Made by a program: the position numbers and the translations under genes. The notes beneath the pieces were generated by a model. It was not told the origin of the DNA. It was given only the letters and a program-made list of their open reading frames with translations, and did not search any database. From assembly GCA_900768135.1 (NCBI GenBank), contig CAAGBT010000055.1:124001-188000 (forward strand): DNA of 64,000 nt. The letters run 5' to 3'. The DNA comes from an uncultured Oscillospiraceae bacterium. GTDB lineage: Bacteria > Bacillota > Clostridia > Oscillospirales > Oscillospiraceae. The number at the start of each line of letters is the position of its first letter. The first letter of the stretch is position 1. This document shows positions 34,407-43,059 of this stretch, in pieces.

Positions 34407-35726
34407 TCAGTTCTCCAGCGCGCGCAGCACAACGCCAACGGTAAAGCGCCGGCCATCCCGTTCAATAACGAGCGTGAGCGTGTCGCCTGCCTCGTGACGG
34501 CGGCGGATGCGAAGCAGATCGGCAGAGGAAGCAAGCGCCTCGCCGTCTGCCGTGACGATCCGGTCATCCACCTGAATGCCGGCCTCATCGCCCGGCCCGC
34601 CGGGCGTGACCTCCATGACCGTAAGCGCGGTCTCGCCGCTGTCCAGCGTGACGGATGCAATGGATACGGAAACGCCGAGTACGACCTCGGGCCGGATCTT
34701 ACCAAAGGCGATCAGGTCGTTGACCATATAGGCGGCGGAAGAGATGGGGATCGCAAATCCAAGCCCCTCCACGCTGGCATCGGACGAGGAACCCATTTTC
34801 ATCGTGTTGATGCCGATGACCTGCCCGTACTGGTTGATCAGCGGGCCGCCGGAGTTGCCGTTGTTGAGCGCGGCATTGGTCTGGATCAGCGTCATGGTGG
34901 CGCCGTCCACATAAACGTCGCGGTTGATGGCGGAGACGATGCCGTCGGTCAGTGTGCCGCGCAGCTCCACGCCGAGCGGGTTGCCGATAGCGTAAACAGG
35001 GTCGCCGACGGTCAGCGCATCGGAATTGCCGAACTCTGCGGCGGGAAGGCCGCTTCCGTCGATCTTGAGGACGGCGAGATCCTTTTCCTCGTCCAGCCCG
35101 AGCAGACGCGCGGGATAGTCTTCCCCCGTGTCGAGCGCAACATAGCATTCCGAGCCGCCGGCAACAACGTGCGCATTGGTAAGGATATAGCCGTCTTCCG
35201 TAATGATCACCCCTGTGCCGACCATGGCGCTGCCGTCGCGCATGCCGGTAAGAACAGTGACGGTGGAGGGATTGACCTTTTTGTAAATGTCCTGAATGCT
35301 CAGCGCCTTGCCGTGGCTCTCACTATAGACGAGCCTGACGTCTGCCGTGTGCGGGGCGCGGCGGATCGTCGTCGCGCCGCGGTCGGTATCGTTGTAGTAG
35401 CCGTCCTCCTCGCGGTATTCAAAGCGCCCGTCCCAGTAAGAGCCGAAGTCGTTGTCGATGTAGAAGTCTCCGCTGCGGTCGGAAAGGAGATACCATGCCG
35501 TCACGCCGCCGCTGACGAGCAGCAGCGCGAGCATGGAGAGCAGGAAAATACGCACGCCGCGCTTTCTGCGGCGCGGAGAAATGGGGGGCGCTTCCCTGCG
35601 CCGCCCGGGCAGCGGCGCAGGCTGGATGTAGTATTCTACTACCGGAACGGGCTGCGCCTCGTAGCACAGTATGACCTCCTGCGGCGCACCGGCGCGCGGC
35701 GCCATATTCTCGTTGGGCTGATCCAT
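34407..35726 (-). CDS. HtrA/DegP-type serine protease
   Basis: A 439-residue membrane-anchored protease. A Pro-rich cytoplasmic part of about 65 residues precedes one membrane helix (about 68-90), then an S1C trypsin-like domain with His in LTNAHVV, Asp in EEKDLAVLKI and catalytic Ser292 in NNGNSGGPL, then one PDZ domain at about 340-430. HtrA proteases degrade or refold damaged exported proteins. It follows the kinase by 20 nt, AGGAG upstream, so it may be made as the output of the two-component system, as in CssRS-HtrA of Bacillus. Confidence 0.92.
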   Translation of the reverse strand: MDQPNENMAPRAGAPQEVILCYEAQPVPVVEYYIQPAPLPGRRREAPPISPRRRKRGVRIFLLSMLALLLVSGGVTAWYLLSDRSGDFYIDNDFGSYWDGRFEYREEDGYYNDTDRGATTIRRAPHTADVRLVYSESHGKALSIQDIYKKVNPSTVTVLTGMRDGSAMVGTGVIITEDGYILTNAHVVAGGSECYVALDTGEDYPARLLGLDEEKDLAVLKIDGSGLPAAEFGNSDALTVGDPVYAIGNPLGVELRGTLTDGIVSAINRDVYVDGATMTLIQTNAALNNGNSGGPLINQYGQVIGINTMKMGSSSDASVEGLGFAIPISSAAYMVNDLIAFGKIRPEVVLGVSVSIASVTLDSGETALTVMEVTPGGPGDEAGIQVDDRIVTADGEALASSADLLRIRRRHEAGDTLTLVIERDGRRFTVGVVLRALEN

Positions 35727-35746
35727 AAATCGCTCCTGTCCGGCGG

Positions 35747-37243
35747 TCACTGCGGGGAGGACCCGTTCGCCAGAGTAATGGTAAAGGTAAAGGTCGTTAC
35801 GCCGTTTTCGCTGGTCACGGCGATATGCTCCTTGTGCTGCTCCAGAATGGTCTTGACCACATAAAGCCCGAGTCCCACGCCGTCTTTGTCCTCGGAGCGG
35901 GATTTGTCGCTTTTGTGGAAGCGCTCGAACAGCAGCGGGATCTCTTCGGCTGGAATGGTGCCGCCCTCGTTGCGGACGGAAACAAGCGCCTTGCCGTTGG
36001 ACGTGGTGACGCCGAGATAGAGCGCAGAGCCTGCACGGGCAAACTTTGCCGCGTTTTCCAGCAGGTTGTAGACGACCTGCGTGATGAGGTCGTTGTCGCC
36101 CAGCACCATGACGCCGCTGTCGGGAATGTCGGCCTCCACGTCCAGCCCGCGGTCGGTGATCTTCTTTTCCATGGAGATGAGGACGCGGCGCATGCTTTCG
36201 CATACATCGAAGGGGGCCTTGGTGCGGTTAAGGTCGCGCGACTGGAGCTGCGCGACCTCGAGCATCCGGCGCACCAGACGCGAGAGCCGCCGCGCTTCAT
36301 CGGAGATGATGCGCAGGTACTGCGTCTCCTGCTCCGGCGGGATCGTGCCGTCCAGAATGCCGTCGGTATATCCGGCGATGGTGGTCATCGGCGTTTTCAG
36401 CTCGTGGGAAACGTTGGCAATGAATTCGCGGCGCTGCCGCTCTGTTTCCTGCAAGGAATCCGCCATGTTGTTGAACGACTCCGCCAGCTCGGCGATCTCG
36501 GTCACGTCCTCGTAGTTGTGCATCCGCACGTCGAAATTGCCCTCGGCAAAGCGGCGCGTCGCCTCCGCCATCTCGCGGATGGGGCGCGACTGGCGCATAC
36601 TGACCCATGCGCTTACGACGAACGAGAGCAGCAGCACCGTTACCGCCGTCATGAAAAACATTCCGATGAATGCGCGCCACATCGTCGTCAGCGCGCGCGC
36701 GCCGGTCACGGCAAGCACAAAGCCGACCGTTGCGCCGCCTGTCAGGATGGGAACGCCGACCACGAAATGCGTATCCTCATAGATGCCGCCGAGCGTGGTG
36801 CGCACAGCATAGGGGTCGGCGCTCATTGCGCCGTTTATCACATCTTCGGGAACGCTCAGGATCTGCCCGGCAAGCGCAGGGTCGGTGGTCAGCAGCACAC
36901 TGCCCTCGCTGTTGCATATAAGGAACTGCGCGTCCGTCACGTTGGAGGCAAAGTCCGCGAAGTCCTGCAGCTCCGCGCGCGAGCCGCTTTCAATGTAGGA
37001 TGATATTTTGTGCGAAACGATGCTTGCCTTGCTCTGCATCTGTTCGCTGCGCTCGTCCAGCGCATAGGAGTAGGTCAGCGCGAAGAAGGCGCTGCCCAGC
37101 AGCGCAAGCGTCAGCATCACAACGCTGGCCGTGAGCATGAAGTTCTGCCAGTAGATCGTGCGGCAGCGGTCGGGCAGGTGCCAGCGCTTCTTCCCTCCGG
37201 CCTTCTTCTGCGGCTGCTTCTGTTCTTTGGTTTCTTCTGCCAT
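35747..37243 (-). CDS. Sensor histidine kinase
   Basis: A 498-residue kinase: membrane helix at about 35-58, an extracellular sensing segment to about 185, second helix about 188-212, HAMP (about 213-265), HisKA with FIANVSHELKTPMTTI, and HATPase_c ending in GVGLGLYVV. ResE/PhoR-like in architecture. No Shine-Dalgarno sequence is obvious; the start is 7 nt after the regulator stop, so translation probably depends on coupling. Partner is the regulator at 37251. Confidence 0.93.
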   Translation of the reverse strand: MAEETKEQKQPQKKAGGKKRWHLPDRCRTIYWQNFMLTASVVMLTLALLGSAFFALTYSYALDERSEQMQSKASIVSHKISSYIESGSRAELQDFADFASNVTDAQFLICNSEGSVLLTTDPALAGQILSVPEDVINGAMSADPYAVRTTLGGIYEDTHFVVGVPILTGGATVGFVLAVTGARALTTMWRAFIGMFFMTAVTVLLLSFVVSAWVSMRQSRPIREMAEATRRFAEGNFDVRMHNYEDVTEIAELAESFNNMADSLQETERQRREFIANVSHELKTPMTTIAGYTDGILDGTIPPEQETQYLRIISDEARRLSRLVRRMLEVAQLQSRDLNRTKAPFDVCESMRRVLISMEKKITDRGLDVEADIPDSGVMVLGDNDLITQVVYNLLENAAKFARAGSALYLGVTTSNGKALVSVRNEGGTIPAEEIPLLFERFHKSDKSRSEDKDGVGLGLYVVKTILEQHKEHIAVTSENGVTTFTFTITLANGSSPQ

Positions 37244-37250
37244 GGCGGTA

Positions 37251-37931
37251 TTACTTTACTTCAAATTTGTAGCCAACGCCCCAAACGGTCTTGAGCGCCC
37301 ACTGGTCGCTGACGTTTTCCACCTTTTCGCGCAGCCGCTTGACGTGTACGTCCACCGTGCGGGAGTCGCCGAAGTAGTCGAAGCCCCACACCTCGTCGAG
37401 CAGCTGGTTGCGCGTATAGACGCGGTTGGGCGTGGAGGCAAGATGATAGAGCAGCTCCAGCTCTTTGGGCGGCGTATCGATCTTTTTGCCGTCCACGATC
37501 AGCTCGTAAGAGTCGAGGTCGATGATCAGCTTGTCGAACACCAGGCGCTTGCGCGTATCCTCCGGGATCTCGCTGCGGCGCAGCACGGCATTGATGCGTG
37601 CCAGCAGCTCCTTCATCTCAAAGGGCTTGACGACATAGTCGTCCGCACCCATCTCAAGGCCGTGGATACGGTCGTTCACCTCGCCCTTGGCGGTAAGCAT
37701 GATGATGGGACACTTGGAGGTCTCGCGGATCCTGGCGCACACGCCCCAGCCGTCCAGCACGGGGAGCATGACGTCGAGCAGCACGAGATCCGGCTCCTGC
37801 GCCTTGAATTCCTCCACCGCCTTGCCGCCGTCGGCGGCGATGCGAACGTCGAAGCCCTCTTTGTCGAGGTACATTTTGATCAGGTTGGAGATGTTGTTGT
37901 CATCCTCCACAACAAGAATATTGCGAGCCAT
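37251..37931 (-). CDS. OmpR/PhoB-type response regulator
   Basis: A 226-residue regulator. Receiver 1-115 (VVEDDN, phospho-accepting Asp in VLLDVMLP, Lys in VVKPFE) and a winged-helix DNA-binding domain (PPKELELLYHLAS, RTVDVHVKRLREK). First gene of an operon with its kinase and HtrA protease. A TATAAT at 38002-37997 on the minus strand gives a possible -10, but its -35 is poor. The likely inducer is envelope protein stress (inference from htrA). Confidence 0.93.
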   Translation of the reverse strand: MARNILVVEDDNNISNLIKMYLDKEGFDVRIAADGGKAVEEFKAQEPDLVLLDVMLPVLDGWGVCARIRETSKCPIIMLTAKGEVNDRIHGLEMGADDYVVKPFEMKELLARINAVLRRSEIPEDTRKRLVFDKLIIDLDSYELIVDGKKIDTPPKELELLYHLASTPNRVYTRNQLLDEVWGFDYFGDSRTVDVHVKRLREKVENVSDQWALKTVWGVGYKFEVK

Positions 37932-38052
37932 GCCGATTCCCTTTCGCACAGAGGTGCGCCTTTCTGCTGAGTTGGAGTTTCTTTTGCTTTATGGTTATTA
38001 TACGCGATATTGCGCGCTTTTCCTGAACAATTTGTTAAAGGATCGCCGCTTT

Positions 38053-39180
38053 TTACGCCTCGCGCTGCGCTGACAGCTCGCTCAGCTGCGAGATGGGGCA
38101 GGACGATGCGCGCAGGCGGGCGAGCAGCGTGTTCCAGATGTCCTGCGCGGCGCTGTCCGCGCCGAGACAGACGGCGCAGCCGCCGCGGCGGGCGAGAGAA
38201 AGAATGCGGCTTGCCGCGCGCGAGGAGGAGGGAAGCTCGCCGCTGTAGTCAAGGTCGAGCGTAATGGGGCAATAGCCTGCCTCCTGCACGGCGCGTACCG
38301 TTGCCTCAGAAGCGCCGCTCAGATACACCAGGCGCGTTTTGGCGTTGCAGGCGGCCCAGAGGGCGCGGTTGCCGCGCTCAATGGCGCCAAGCGTGCGCGA
38401 AGCGCCGCCTGAGGCGTCGATGTCCAGCGCGGCGGCGCTGCCGCTGATAAGCAGCCGCCGCAGCAGGTCGCCGGATTCCGGCAGCTGCTTTTCCGAAAAG
38501 AGGAAGGTCGCCCTGCCGCTAACATCGGCAAGCGCATCGAGCAGCGCGGCGCTCGCCTGCGCGTCGGTTACGCGCACGATGAGATAGGCGCGGTCAAGGC
38601 TGTCGTCCGTGTTGATGTTCGGAACTTCGGGCGTACTGCCGCCATCGTTGTAGGTCTTCAGGTATTCGGTATAGCGCTGCTCCATGGCGGAGGAGGCAGC
38701 CTCGATAAACTTGGCGTCCGGCAGCACTACCGCATCGCTCTTGAGCCGCACAAGGTAGCCGTAGGCGACGCGGGTGTAGCTGTAGTCGAGCGCAAAGAAC
38801 TGCGTGAGCAGATCGACGGGCAGAAACACCACATCGCCGCGCACGATGGCGGGGGAGCCGTACTGCTTTCCGTCCTGGTCCGCAACGCTTCCGGAGGAGA
38901 GGTCAAACGTGAGCGCGCTGCCCTGCCGGTAAACAACGGCGGTCTGCTTGTCGCGGCTGAGCGCATAGAATACGCCGAGATCCGTGCCGGAGACGGCCGT
39001 ATAGGGAACATACAGCCGCCCGCCTGACCAGAAGGGCATCGTGCTGTCGTTCAGATCCGGCAGCAGCTGGTCGTTTACAGAGATGAAGTAGACGGTCGGA
39101 TCGGCGCGGCCGGTCTCAGGCGCAAGCGAGCAGAGCAGCAGCGCCGCAAGAAGAAGACTGAGAAACCGACGGTATTGCAA
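38053..39180 (-). CDS. Exported stalk-domain/degenerate deacetylase-like protein
   Basis: A 375-residue exported protein. Signal peptide (1-26), then a domain like the copper amine oxidase N-terminal 'stalk' domain at about 30-135 (LYVPYTAVSGTDLGVFY, VFLPVDLLTQFF), a linker, and a C-terminal domain at about 195-370 that recalls polysaccharide deacetylases (RATFLFSEKQLPESGDLLRR) but without the metal-binding DD and HxxxH motifs. Probably a wall-associated, catalytically inactive sugar-binding protein; low confidence on the C-terminal domain. TTG start, 8 nt from GGAGGG. Confidence 0.6.
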   Translation of the reverse strand: MQYRRFLSLLLAALLLCSLAPETGRADPTVYFISVNDQLLPDLNDSTMPFWSGGRLYVPYTAVSGTDLGVFYALSRDKQTAVVYRQGSALTFDLSSGSVADQDGKQYGSPAIVRGDVVFLPVDLLTQFFALDYSYTRVAYGYLVRLKSDAVVLPDAKFIEAASSAMEQRYTEYLKTYNDGGSTPEVPNINTDDSLDRAYLIVRVTDAQASAALLDALADVSGRATFLFSEKQLPESGDLLRRLLISGSAAALDIDASGGASRTLGAIERGNRALWAACNAKTRLVYLSGASEATVRAVQEAGYCPITLDLDYSGELPSSSRAASRILSLARRGGCAVCLGADSAAQDIWNTLLARLRASSCPISQLSELSAQREA

Positions 39181-39212
39181 GACCTTTCCCTCCTCTGCCG
39201 TTTAATCATCAC

Positions 39213-39241
39213 AGTATAGCAGATTTTTGCGCGTTTTGCAA
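39213..39241 (-). promoter_or_regulatory. SigA-type promoter
   Basis: Minus strand TTGCAA (39241-39236), 17-nt spacer, TATACT (39218-39213), for the stalk-domain gene. Confidence 0.72.
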
Positions 39242-39251
39242 TATCTGAGCG

Positions 39252-40259
39252 TCATTCCCCGGCGTCATAGCCTACGGTGGCGCCGGAAAAATAGTGCTGC
39301 ACGATCTCTTCAGCCGAACGGCCCTCCATGGCCATCGCATTCGCTCCGTACTGGCTCATGCCGACGCCGTGTCCGTAGCCGGTGACATGAAAGGTAAAGG
39401 TATCGCCGCTGAAGTCCACTGTGAACGCGGGAGAGCGCAGCGAGAGGAGCATCCGCAGGTCGTTTCCGCGCAGCACAACGCCGCCCACGGCGAGCGAGGC
39501 GACATAGTCCGACTCGTTGCGCACGATATCGCGGATCCATCCTGCGGGATCGCCGGAGAGATCGGCCTCCGGATATGCGGCAAGAAAGCGTTCCTTGAAT
39601 TCTGCGGCGGAAAAGGCGGAGACGGAATAATAGTTCGGCACAAGCGTCTCGTCCTCGGGGCTGTCCACACTGCGCAGATATGGCAGATCGCTCAGCCAGA
39701 CGTCGCCCGCGCCCTGCGTGCTGCCATCGGCGGAGGAAAAGAAGACCGCAAGGATGGGCGCGCCGTCGTAAAGGATGATTTCGCCGTCTGTTTCGCTTAC
39801 GGCGCGCGCAAGCTTCTCCTCGTAACGGGCCGCCATGCTTCCCCAGCCCTCTGCCGCCTGCTCTGCGGTTTTGTACGCCTTGCAGCAGTTGATATCGTCG
39901 CAGGCGTCGGCGCTGGGGTGGTTCGCGCTCCCACCGCCCCGGATGCGGTAGAGCGTATAGGTGCGTGCGGCGATCGCCTGCGCCTTGAGCGCTTCCGGCT
40001 CGAACGAGGCGGGCATCTCGGCGCGCAGCACGCCGAGGAGATAGGTCCCCATGTCCATCTCCGTGATCTCGCCGCCATGCAGCACGCGCAGCGTCCTTGC
40101 GCTGTCACGGTCGCCCGGGGAAACGGGTGCGCCGTCCTGCGTGTGCTGTTCCGAAGCGTCCTGCGCGGGGGATTCCTCCGCGCTGCGGCCCGCAGCGGCC
40201 CAGGCGAGGCACCAGATCAGAGCAAGCAGCAGCACGGTGATGCGAAGATACTGTTTCAA
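39252..40259 (-). CDS. spoIID: Stage II sporulation protein D (SpoIID)
   Basis: A 335-residue lytic transglycosylase of the SpoIID/LytB family that digests peptidoglycan during engulfment with SpoIIP and SpoIIM. N-terminal membrane helix (about 5-25), then YLLGVLRAEMPASFEPEALKAQAIAARTY with the catalytic Glu, and C-terminal GYGHGVGMSQYGANAMA. The start is TTG: AGGAGG lies 8 nt upstream, while the ATG further up has no ribosome site. A SigE-type promoter precedes it (40305-40333), which fits mother-cell expression. Confidence 0.92.
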   Translation of the reverse strand: MKQYLRITVLLLALIWCLAWAAAGRSAEESPAQDASEQHTQDGAPVSPGDRDSARTLRVLHGGEITEMDMGTYLLGVLRAEMPASFEPEALKAQAIAARTYTLYRIRGGGSANHPSADACDDINCCKAYKTAEQAAEGWGSMAARYEEKLARAVSETDGEIILYDGAPILAVFFSSADGSTQGAGDVWLSDLPYLRSVDSPEDETLVPNYYSVSAFSAAEFKERFLAAYPEADLSGDPAGWIRDIVRNESDYVASLAVGGVVLRGNDLRMLLSLRSPAFTVDFSGDTFTFHVTGYGHGVGMSQYGANAMAMEGRSAEEIVQHYFSGATVGYDAGE

Positions 40260-40304
40260 GGCGTTTTCCTCCTGTAAAATGTGGGATTCCCGGCTCTTCC
40301 TGCC

Positions 40305-40333
40305 AGTGTATGTCCGCACCGTCCGCAAAATGA
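40305..40333 (-). promoter_or_regulatory. SigE-type promoter of spoIID
   Basis: Minus strand TCATTTT (40333-40327), 14-nt spacer, CATACACT (40312-40305). This matches SigE consensus KMATATT-N14/15-CATACAMT except for one position. In Bacillus spoIID is SigE-dependent. Confidence 0.68.
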
Positions 40334-40337
40334 CGCA

Positions 40338-40366
40338 TGGACAAACGCGGGTATGTGTGGTATCAT
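40338..40366 (+). promoter_or_regulatory. SigA-type promoter
   Basis: TGGACA (40338-40343), 17-nt spacer, TATCAT (40361-40366). Confidence 0.65.
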
Positions 40367-40426
40367 ACGGTAAAGCTTCGGCCTGCGCGGCCGCATAAGA
40401 TGATTTTTAGAAAGGCTCTGATCCTC

Positions 40427-41167
40427 ATGAAGCTTCTCCATTGGATCCTCATCGCGCTTCTTTCCGCTGCGGCGGCCTTCTGCCGCCTGCGGCTGCTGGC
40501 GTTCGGCTTCGATGAAAGCGGGATGCCCGTTCCTGCGGACCTGAACACGCTGGCGCTGCCGGTGCTGCTTGCCGCTGCGGCGCTCGCGCTGGCGCTGCTG
40601 GCGCGCCGCCTGCCCGCGCAGCGGGAGCTGTGCGCCGGGATGGACAGCTATTTTGCCTTTTCCCGCACCACGCTGCCGATGATCTTGGTGGTGCTTGGCT
40701 GCTTTACGCAGATGGCCTCGGCGGCCGCCTCGCTGGTCTTTTCGCAGCGCACTGCGGTCTCGCTGGTGCTGGCCGCGTTCCTTGCGGTGGGCGCGGTGTG
40801 CCTGCTGGCCGCGCTGTTTGCCCTGCGGCGGGAATCGGCGTTTCCAGGCGTGATTCTGCTTGTGCCGGTGTGCGCGCTGGTGCTGGCGCTGATCTTCTTT
40901 TACCGCGAACACGCGGCCGACCCGGTCCTGCGCCACTTCTATGTGGAAACGCTGGCGCTGGCGGCGCTTACGGTGCTGCTGGTCGAGTTTGCGGCGTTTG
41001 CGTTCCGCGGCGGCGCGCCGCGGCTGCTGATACCGGCGTGCGGCATGAGCGTGATCCTCTGCGCTGCGGCGCTGGCGGCTCTGCCGGCACTGCCGGAGCT
41101 GCTTTTCTATGCCGGCGGGCTGCTGCTTGCGCTGGGCATCGGCGCAGCGGCGGACTTTGACCCCTGA
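40427..41167 (+). CDS. Polytopic membrane protein, unknown
   Basis: A 246-residue protein, almost all hydrophobic, with about seven or eight membrane helices separated by short Arg-rich loops. No motif of a known transporter or enzyme is visible. The ATG at 40427 has GAAAGG 11 nt upstream; ATG 40400 is an alternative adding nine residues. Monocistronic between a promoter and a terminator, divergent from spoIID, with which it shares the control region. Confidence 0.72.
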   Translation: MKLLHWILIALLSAAAAFCRLRLLAFGFDESGMPVPADLNTLALPVLLAAAALALALLARRLPAQRELCAGMDSYFAFSRTTLPMILVVLGCFTQMASAAASLVFSQRTAVSLVLAAFLAVGAVCLLAALFALRRESAFPGVILLVPVCALVLALIFFYREHAADPVLRHFYVETLALAALTVLLVEFAAFAFRGGAPRLLIPACGMSVILCAAALAALPALPELLFYAGGLLLALGIGAAADFDP

Positions 41168-41184
41168 CAAAAATGAGTAAAACG

Positions 41185-41211
41185 AAAAAGGACGCCAAAG
41201 GCGTCCTTTTT
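41185..41211 (+). terminator. Intrinsic terminator
   Basis: 12-bp stem AAAAAGGACGCC (41185-41196) with GGCGTCCTTTTT (41200-41211). Confidence 0.88.
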
Positions 41212-41359
41212 CTTATAAGATGGAAGATTGGATGAAAAGAAGCTATTGTCTCTTGCAAGTATTACGATAAAGGACGGTTGTTAACAAAGTTCGGGGGAAT
41301 GTGTTACAAAAGTATTAAATAAATCTGCTGTTATGTTAATCTGCGCCGGCGGCGGACGG

Positions 41360-42148
41360 TCAGCGGACGTATTCGCTGGCCGGGTGCTTGTCGCTTGCGT
41401 TGCAGCGCGGCAGGCGGTAAAGCGAGTCGCCATAGTGCGCCCGCCCATAGACGCCGGAAAATGTGACGGAAAAATGCTCGCGCAGAAAGCTCTCCGCCCA
41501 GTCCTCCATATCGCCGAGCGGGTAGGTGAAGGCCGTGACCGGCTGCCCGGTCTCCGCCTCGATGCGCCGGATGCTTGTTTCCAGGTCGGGGAAGACGCGC
41601 GCGTCGTATTCCTCTTCCGTTTCGCCTTCCATGCGGTTGATGCCAAGCACCTCGTCGCGGATGTGGAGGTCGTTGGTGTGGGAGGCAAACTCTACAAGAC
41701 CGCTTGCCGCCATCTCCCGGCACTCGTCCCAGCTGAGAAAGCCGGGCTTCTCCGCGTCGATGCGCGAGGTGATGAGCGAGATCGTCGCCTTTGCGCCGTA
41801 TTCCTGCAAAATGGGAAACGCATAGCGGTAGTTGCTCTCGTAGCCGTCGTCAAAGGTCAGCAGCACGGCCTTCTCCGGCAGGGGGCTTCCGTCGTCGCGG
41901 CAGCCGGCGGCCAGTTCGCGCGGGAGAACGGTCACATATCCGTGATCCCGCAGCCAGTCGAGGTCGCGGCGCAGTGCGCCGGTCGTCATCGTATAGTCCG
42001 TGATCTTTTCGGGGTCATCGGTGAAGTCGTGATATTCCAGCACTGTAAAACGCCCCTTGGCGTCGTACGCCCGCCAGAGCAGAACGGCGCTCAGAAGGAG
42101 CAGCAGCGCAAGCGCGAGCATAAACAGCGATTTCTTCTTTTTTCTCAA
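41360..42148 (-). CDS. Polysaccharide deacetylase
   Basis: A 262-residue membrane-anchored NodB-family enzyme that removes acetyl groups from a wall polymer, commonly peptidoglycan GlcNAc. One N-terminal helix (about 7-27), then motif 1 LLTFDDGYESNY, motif 2 FASHTNDLH (zinc His), and TYPLG. The TTG start has AGGGAG 9 nt upstream and gives MRKKKKSLF; an ATG nine codons up has no ribosome site. Peptidoglycan deacetylation confers lysozyme resistance in other Firmicutes, often under an ECF sigma factor; an ECF-type promoter is present at 42268-42297. Confidence 0.9.
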   Translation of the reverse strand: MRKKKKSLFMLALALLLLLSAVLLWRAYDAKGRFTVLEYHDFTDDPEKITDYTMTTGALRRDLDWLRDHGYVTVLPRELAAGCRDDGSPLPEKAVLLTFDDGYESNYRYAFPILQEYGAKATISLITSRIDAEKPGFLSWDECREMAASGLVEFASHTNDLHIRDEVLGINRMEGETEEEYDARVFPDLETSIRRIEAETGQPVTAFTYPLGDMEDWAESFLREHFSVTFSGVYGRAHYGDSLYRLPRCNASDKHPASEYVR

Positions 42149-42204
42149 ACCGTCTCGTCTCCCTTTCCTCAGCATTGATGCTCTGTTCGATTAGAGCATT
42201 GACA

Positions 42205-42233
42205 AGGCTAACAGATTAGAGCGCCTCTGTCAA
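42205..42233 (-). promoter_or_regulatory. Possible SigA-type promoter
   Basis: Minus strand perfect TTGACA (42233-42228), 17-nt spacer, weak TAGCCT (42210-42205). GATTAGAGC is repeated at 42189-42197 and 42214-42222 over this promoter. Confidence 0.4.
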
Positions 42234-42267
42234 GCGGCTTTCCGCCGAAGGGACGCGCCTCTGAAAA

Positions 42268-42297
42268 GAATAGACGGAGAACGCCGGAAAAAGTTCC
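42268..42297 (-). promoter_or_regulatory. ECF-sigma-type promoter
   Basis: Minus strand GGAAC (42297-42293) with T-tract, 16-nt spacer, CGTCTATTC (42276-42268), 120 nt before the polysaccharide deacetylase start. Confidence 0.6.
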
Positions 42298-42345
42298 GGA
42301 AATTTATGGTAAACTGAAAAAACGGCGGGCCGGCGTTCTGCCCGC

Positions 42346-42852
42346 TTACCACCCGGCGCTTGCCAGAAACAGAGAATAGCGCACGAGCTTGGTTTTGTAC
42401 TGGTAGCTCCAGCCCTGCGCATCCGTGTAGCGCAGGAGGGAACAGTCGGTGTAAAGGCGCGCGCCCTGCACCTCGCAGGGCCAGGCCTCCAGCGTGCTGC
42501 CATCGCCGAACGAGAGAAGCAGTCCGCTGCTTTCCGGCTGCCGGCGCACCTCCTCGCCCTTTCCGGCGGCGCAGAGTACGCTGAAGATGCGCGCGAGCGC
42601 ATCTTCGTCCAGCGCGTGGGAGGCGCCGTCCAGCGCAGCGGTGAGGGAGTCGTTCTCGCGGGCGTAAAGGTCGCTTGCCGTCAGGGAGGATTCATAGCGC
42701 TGGTAGCGATGCTCGGCGCGGACGGTGGAAACGATGGGGAACGCCGCAACGAGCAGCAGCGCCAGCGCGAGCAGCAGCGGCGCGCGCAGCGTGCCGCCGC
42801 GTTCCCGGCGTTCTTTTTTGTGCCGGTCTACGGCGTCGTAAAGCTTGGACAT
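42346..42852 (-). CDS. Bitopic membrane protein, unknown
   Basis: A 168-residue protein: charged N-terminus (KLYDAVDRHKKERRERGG), one membrane helix (about 25-45), then an extracellular domain of about 120 residues with a mixed alpha/beta character ending KLVRYSLFLASAGW. No family recognised. GAGGT precedes the ATG. Monocistronic; the promoter is at 42907-42935 and the deacetylase's ECF promoter lies just downstream. Confidence 0.7.
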   Translation of the reverse strand: MSKLYDAVDRHKKERRERGGTLRAPLLLALALLLVAAFPIVSTVRAEHRYQRYESSLTASDLYARENDSLTAALDGASHALDEDALARIFSVLCAAGKGEEVRRQPESSGLLLSFGDGSTLEAWPCEVQGARLYTDCSLLRYTDAQGWSYQYKTKLVRYSLFLASAGW

Positions 42853-42906
42853 GGGCTGATACCTCGTTTTCTGGTGTTCTGCGCGCGTTCCGTGCGGCGC
42901 AGACTT

Positions 42907-42935
42907 ATCATATGACGGCTGCGGCGGAAAGTCAA
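42907..42935 (-). promoter_or_regulatory. SigA-type promoter
   Basis: Minus strand TTGACT (42935-42930), 17-nt spacer, TATGAT (42912-42907). Confidence 0.75.
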
Positions 42936-42976
42936 TCAACCGCTGCGCGGGAAAAGCAACCGGCGCGTGGATGCGC

Positions 42977-43005
42977 TTGCTTTTTACAGCGCTTTCCCGT
43001 ATAAT
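42977..43005 (+). promoter_or_regulatory. SigA-type promoter
   Basis: TTGCTT (42977-42982), 17-nt spacer, TATAAT (43000-43005), before the SDR gene. Confidence 0.8.
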
Positions 43006-43059
43006 GTGGAGGATGATTCAGTCCTGCCGGGATGAGCCGGCGGACAGCGGAGGACGTTT

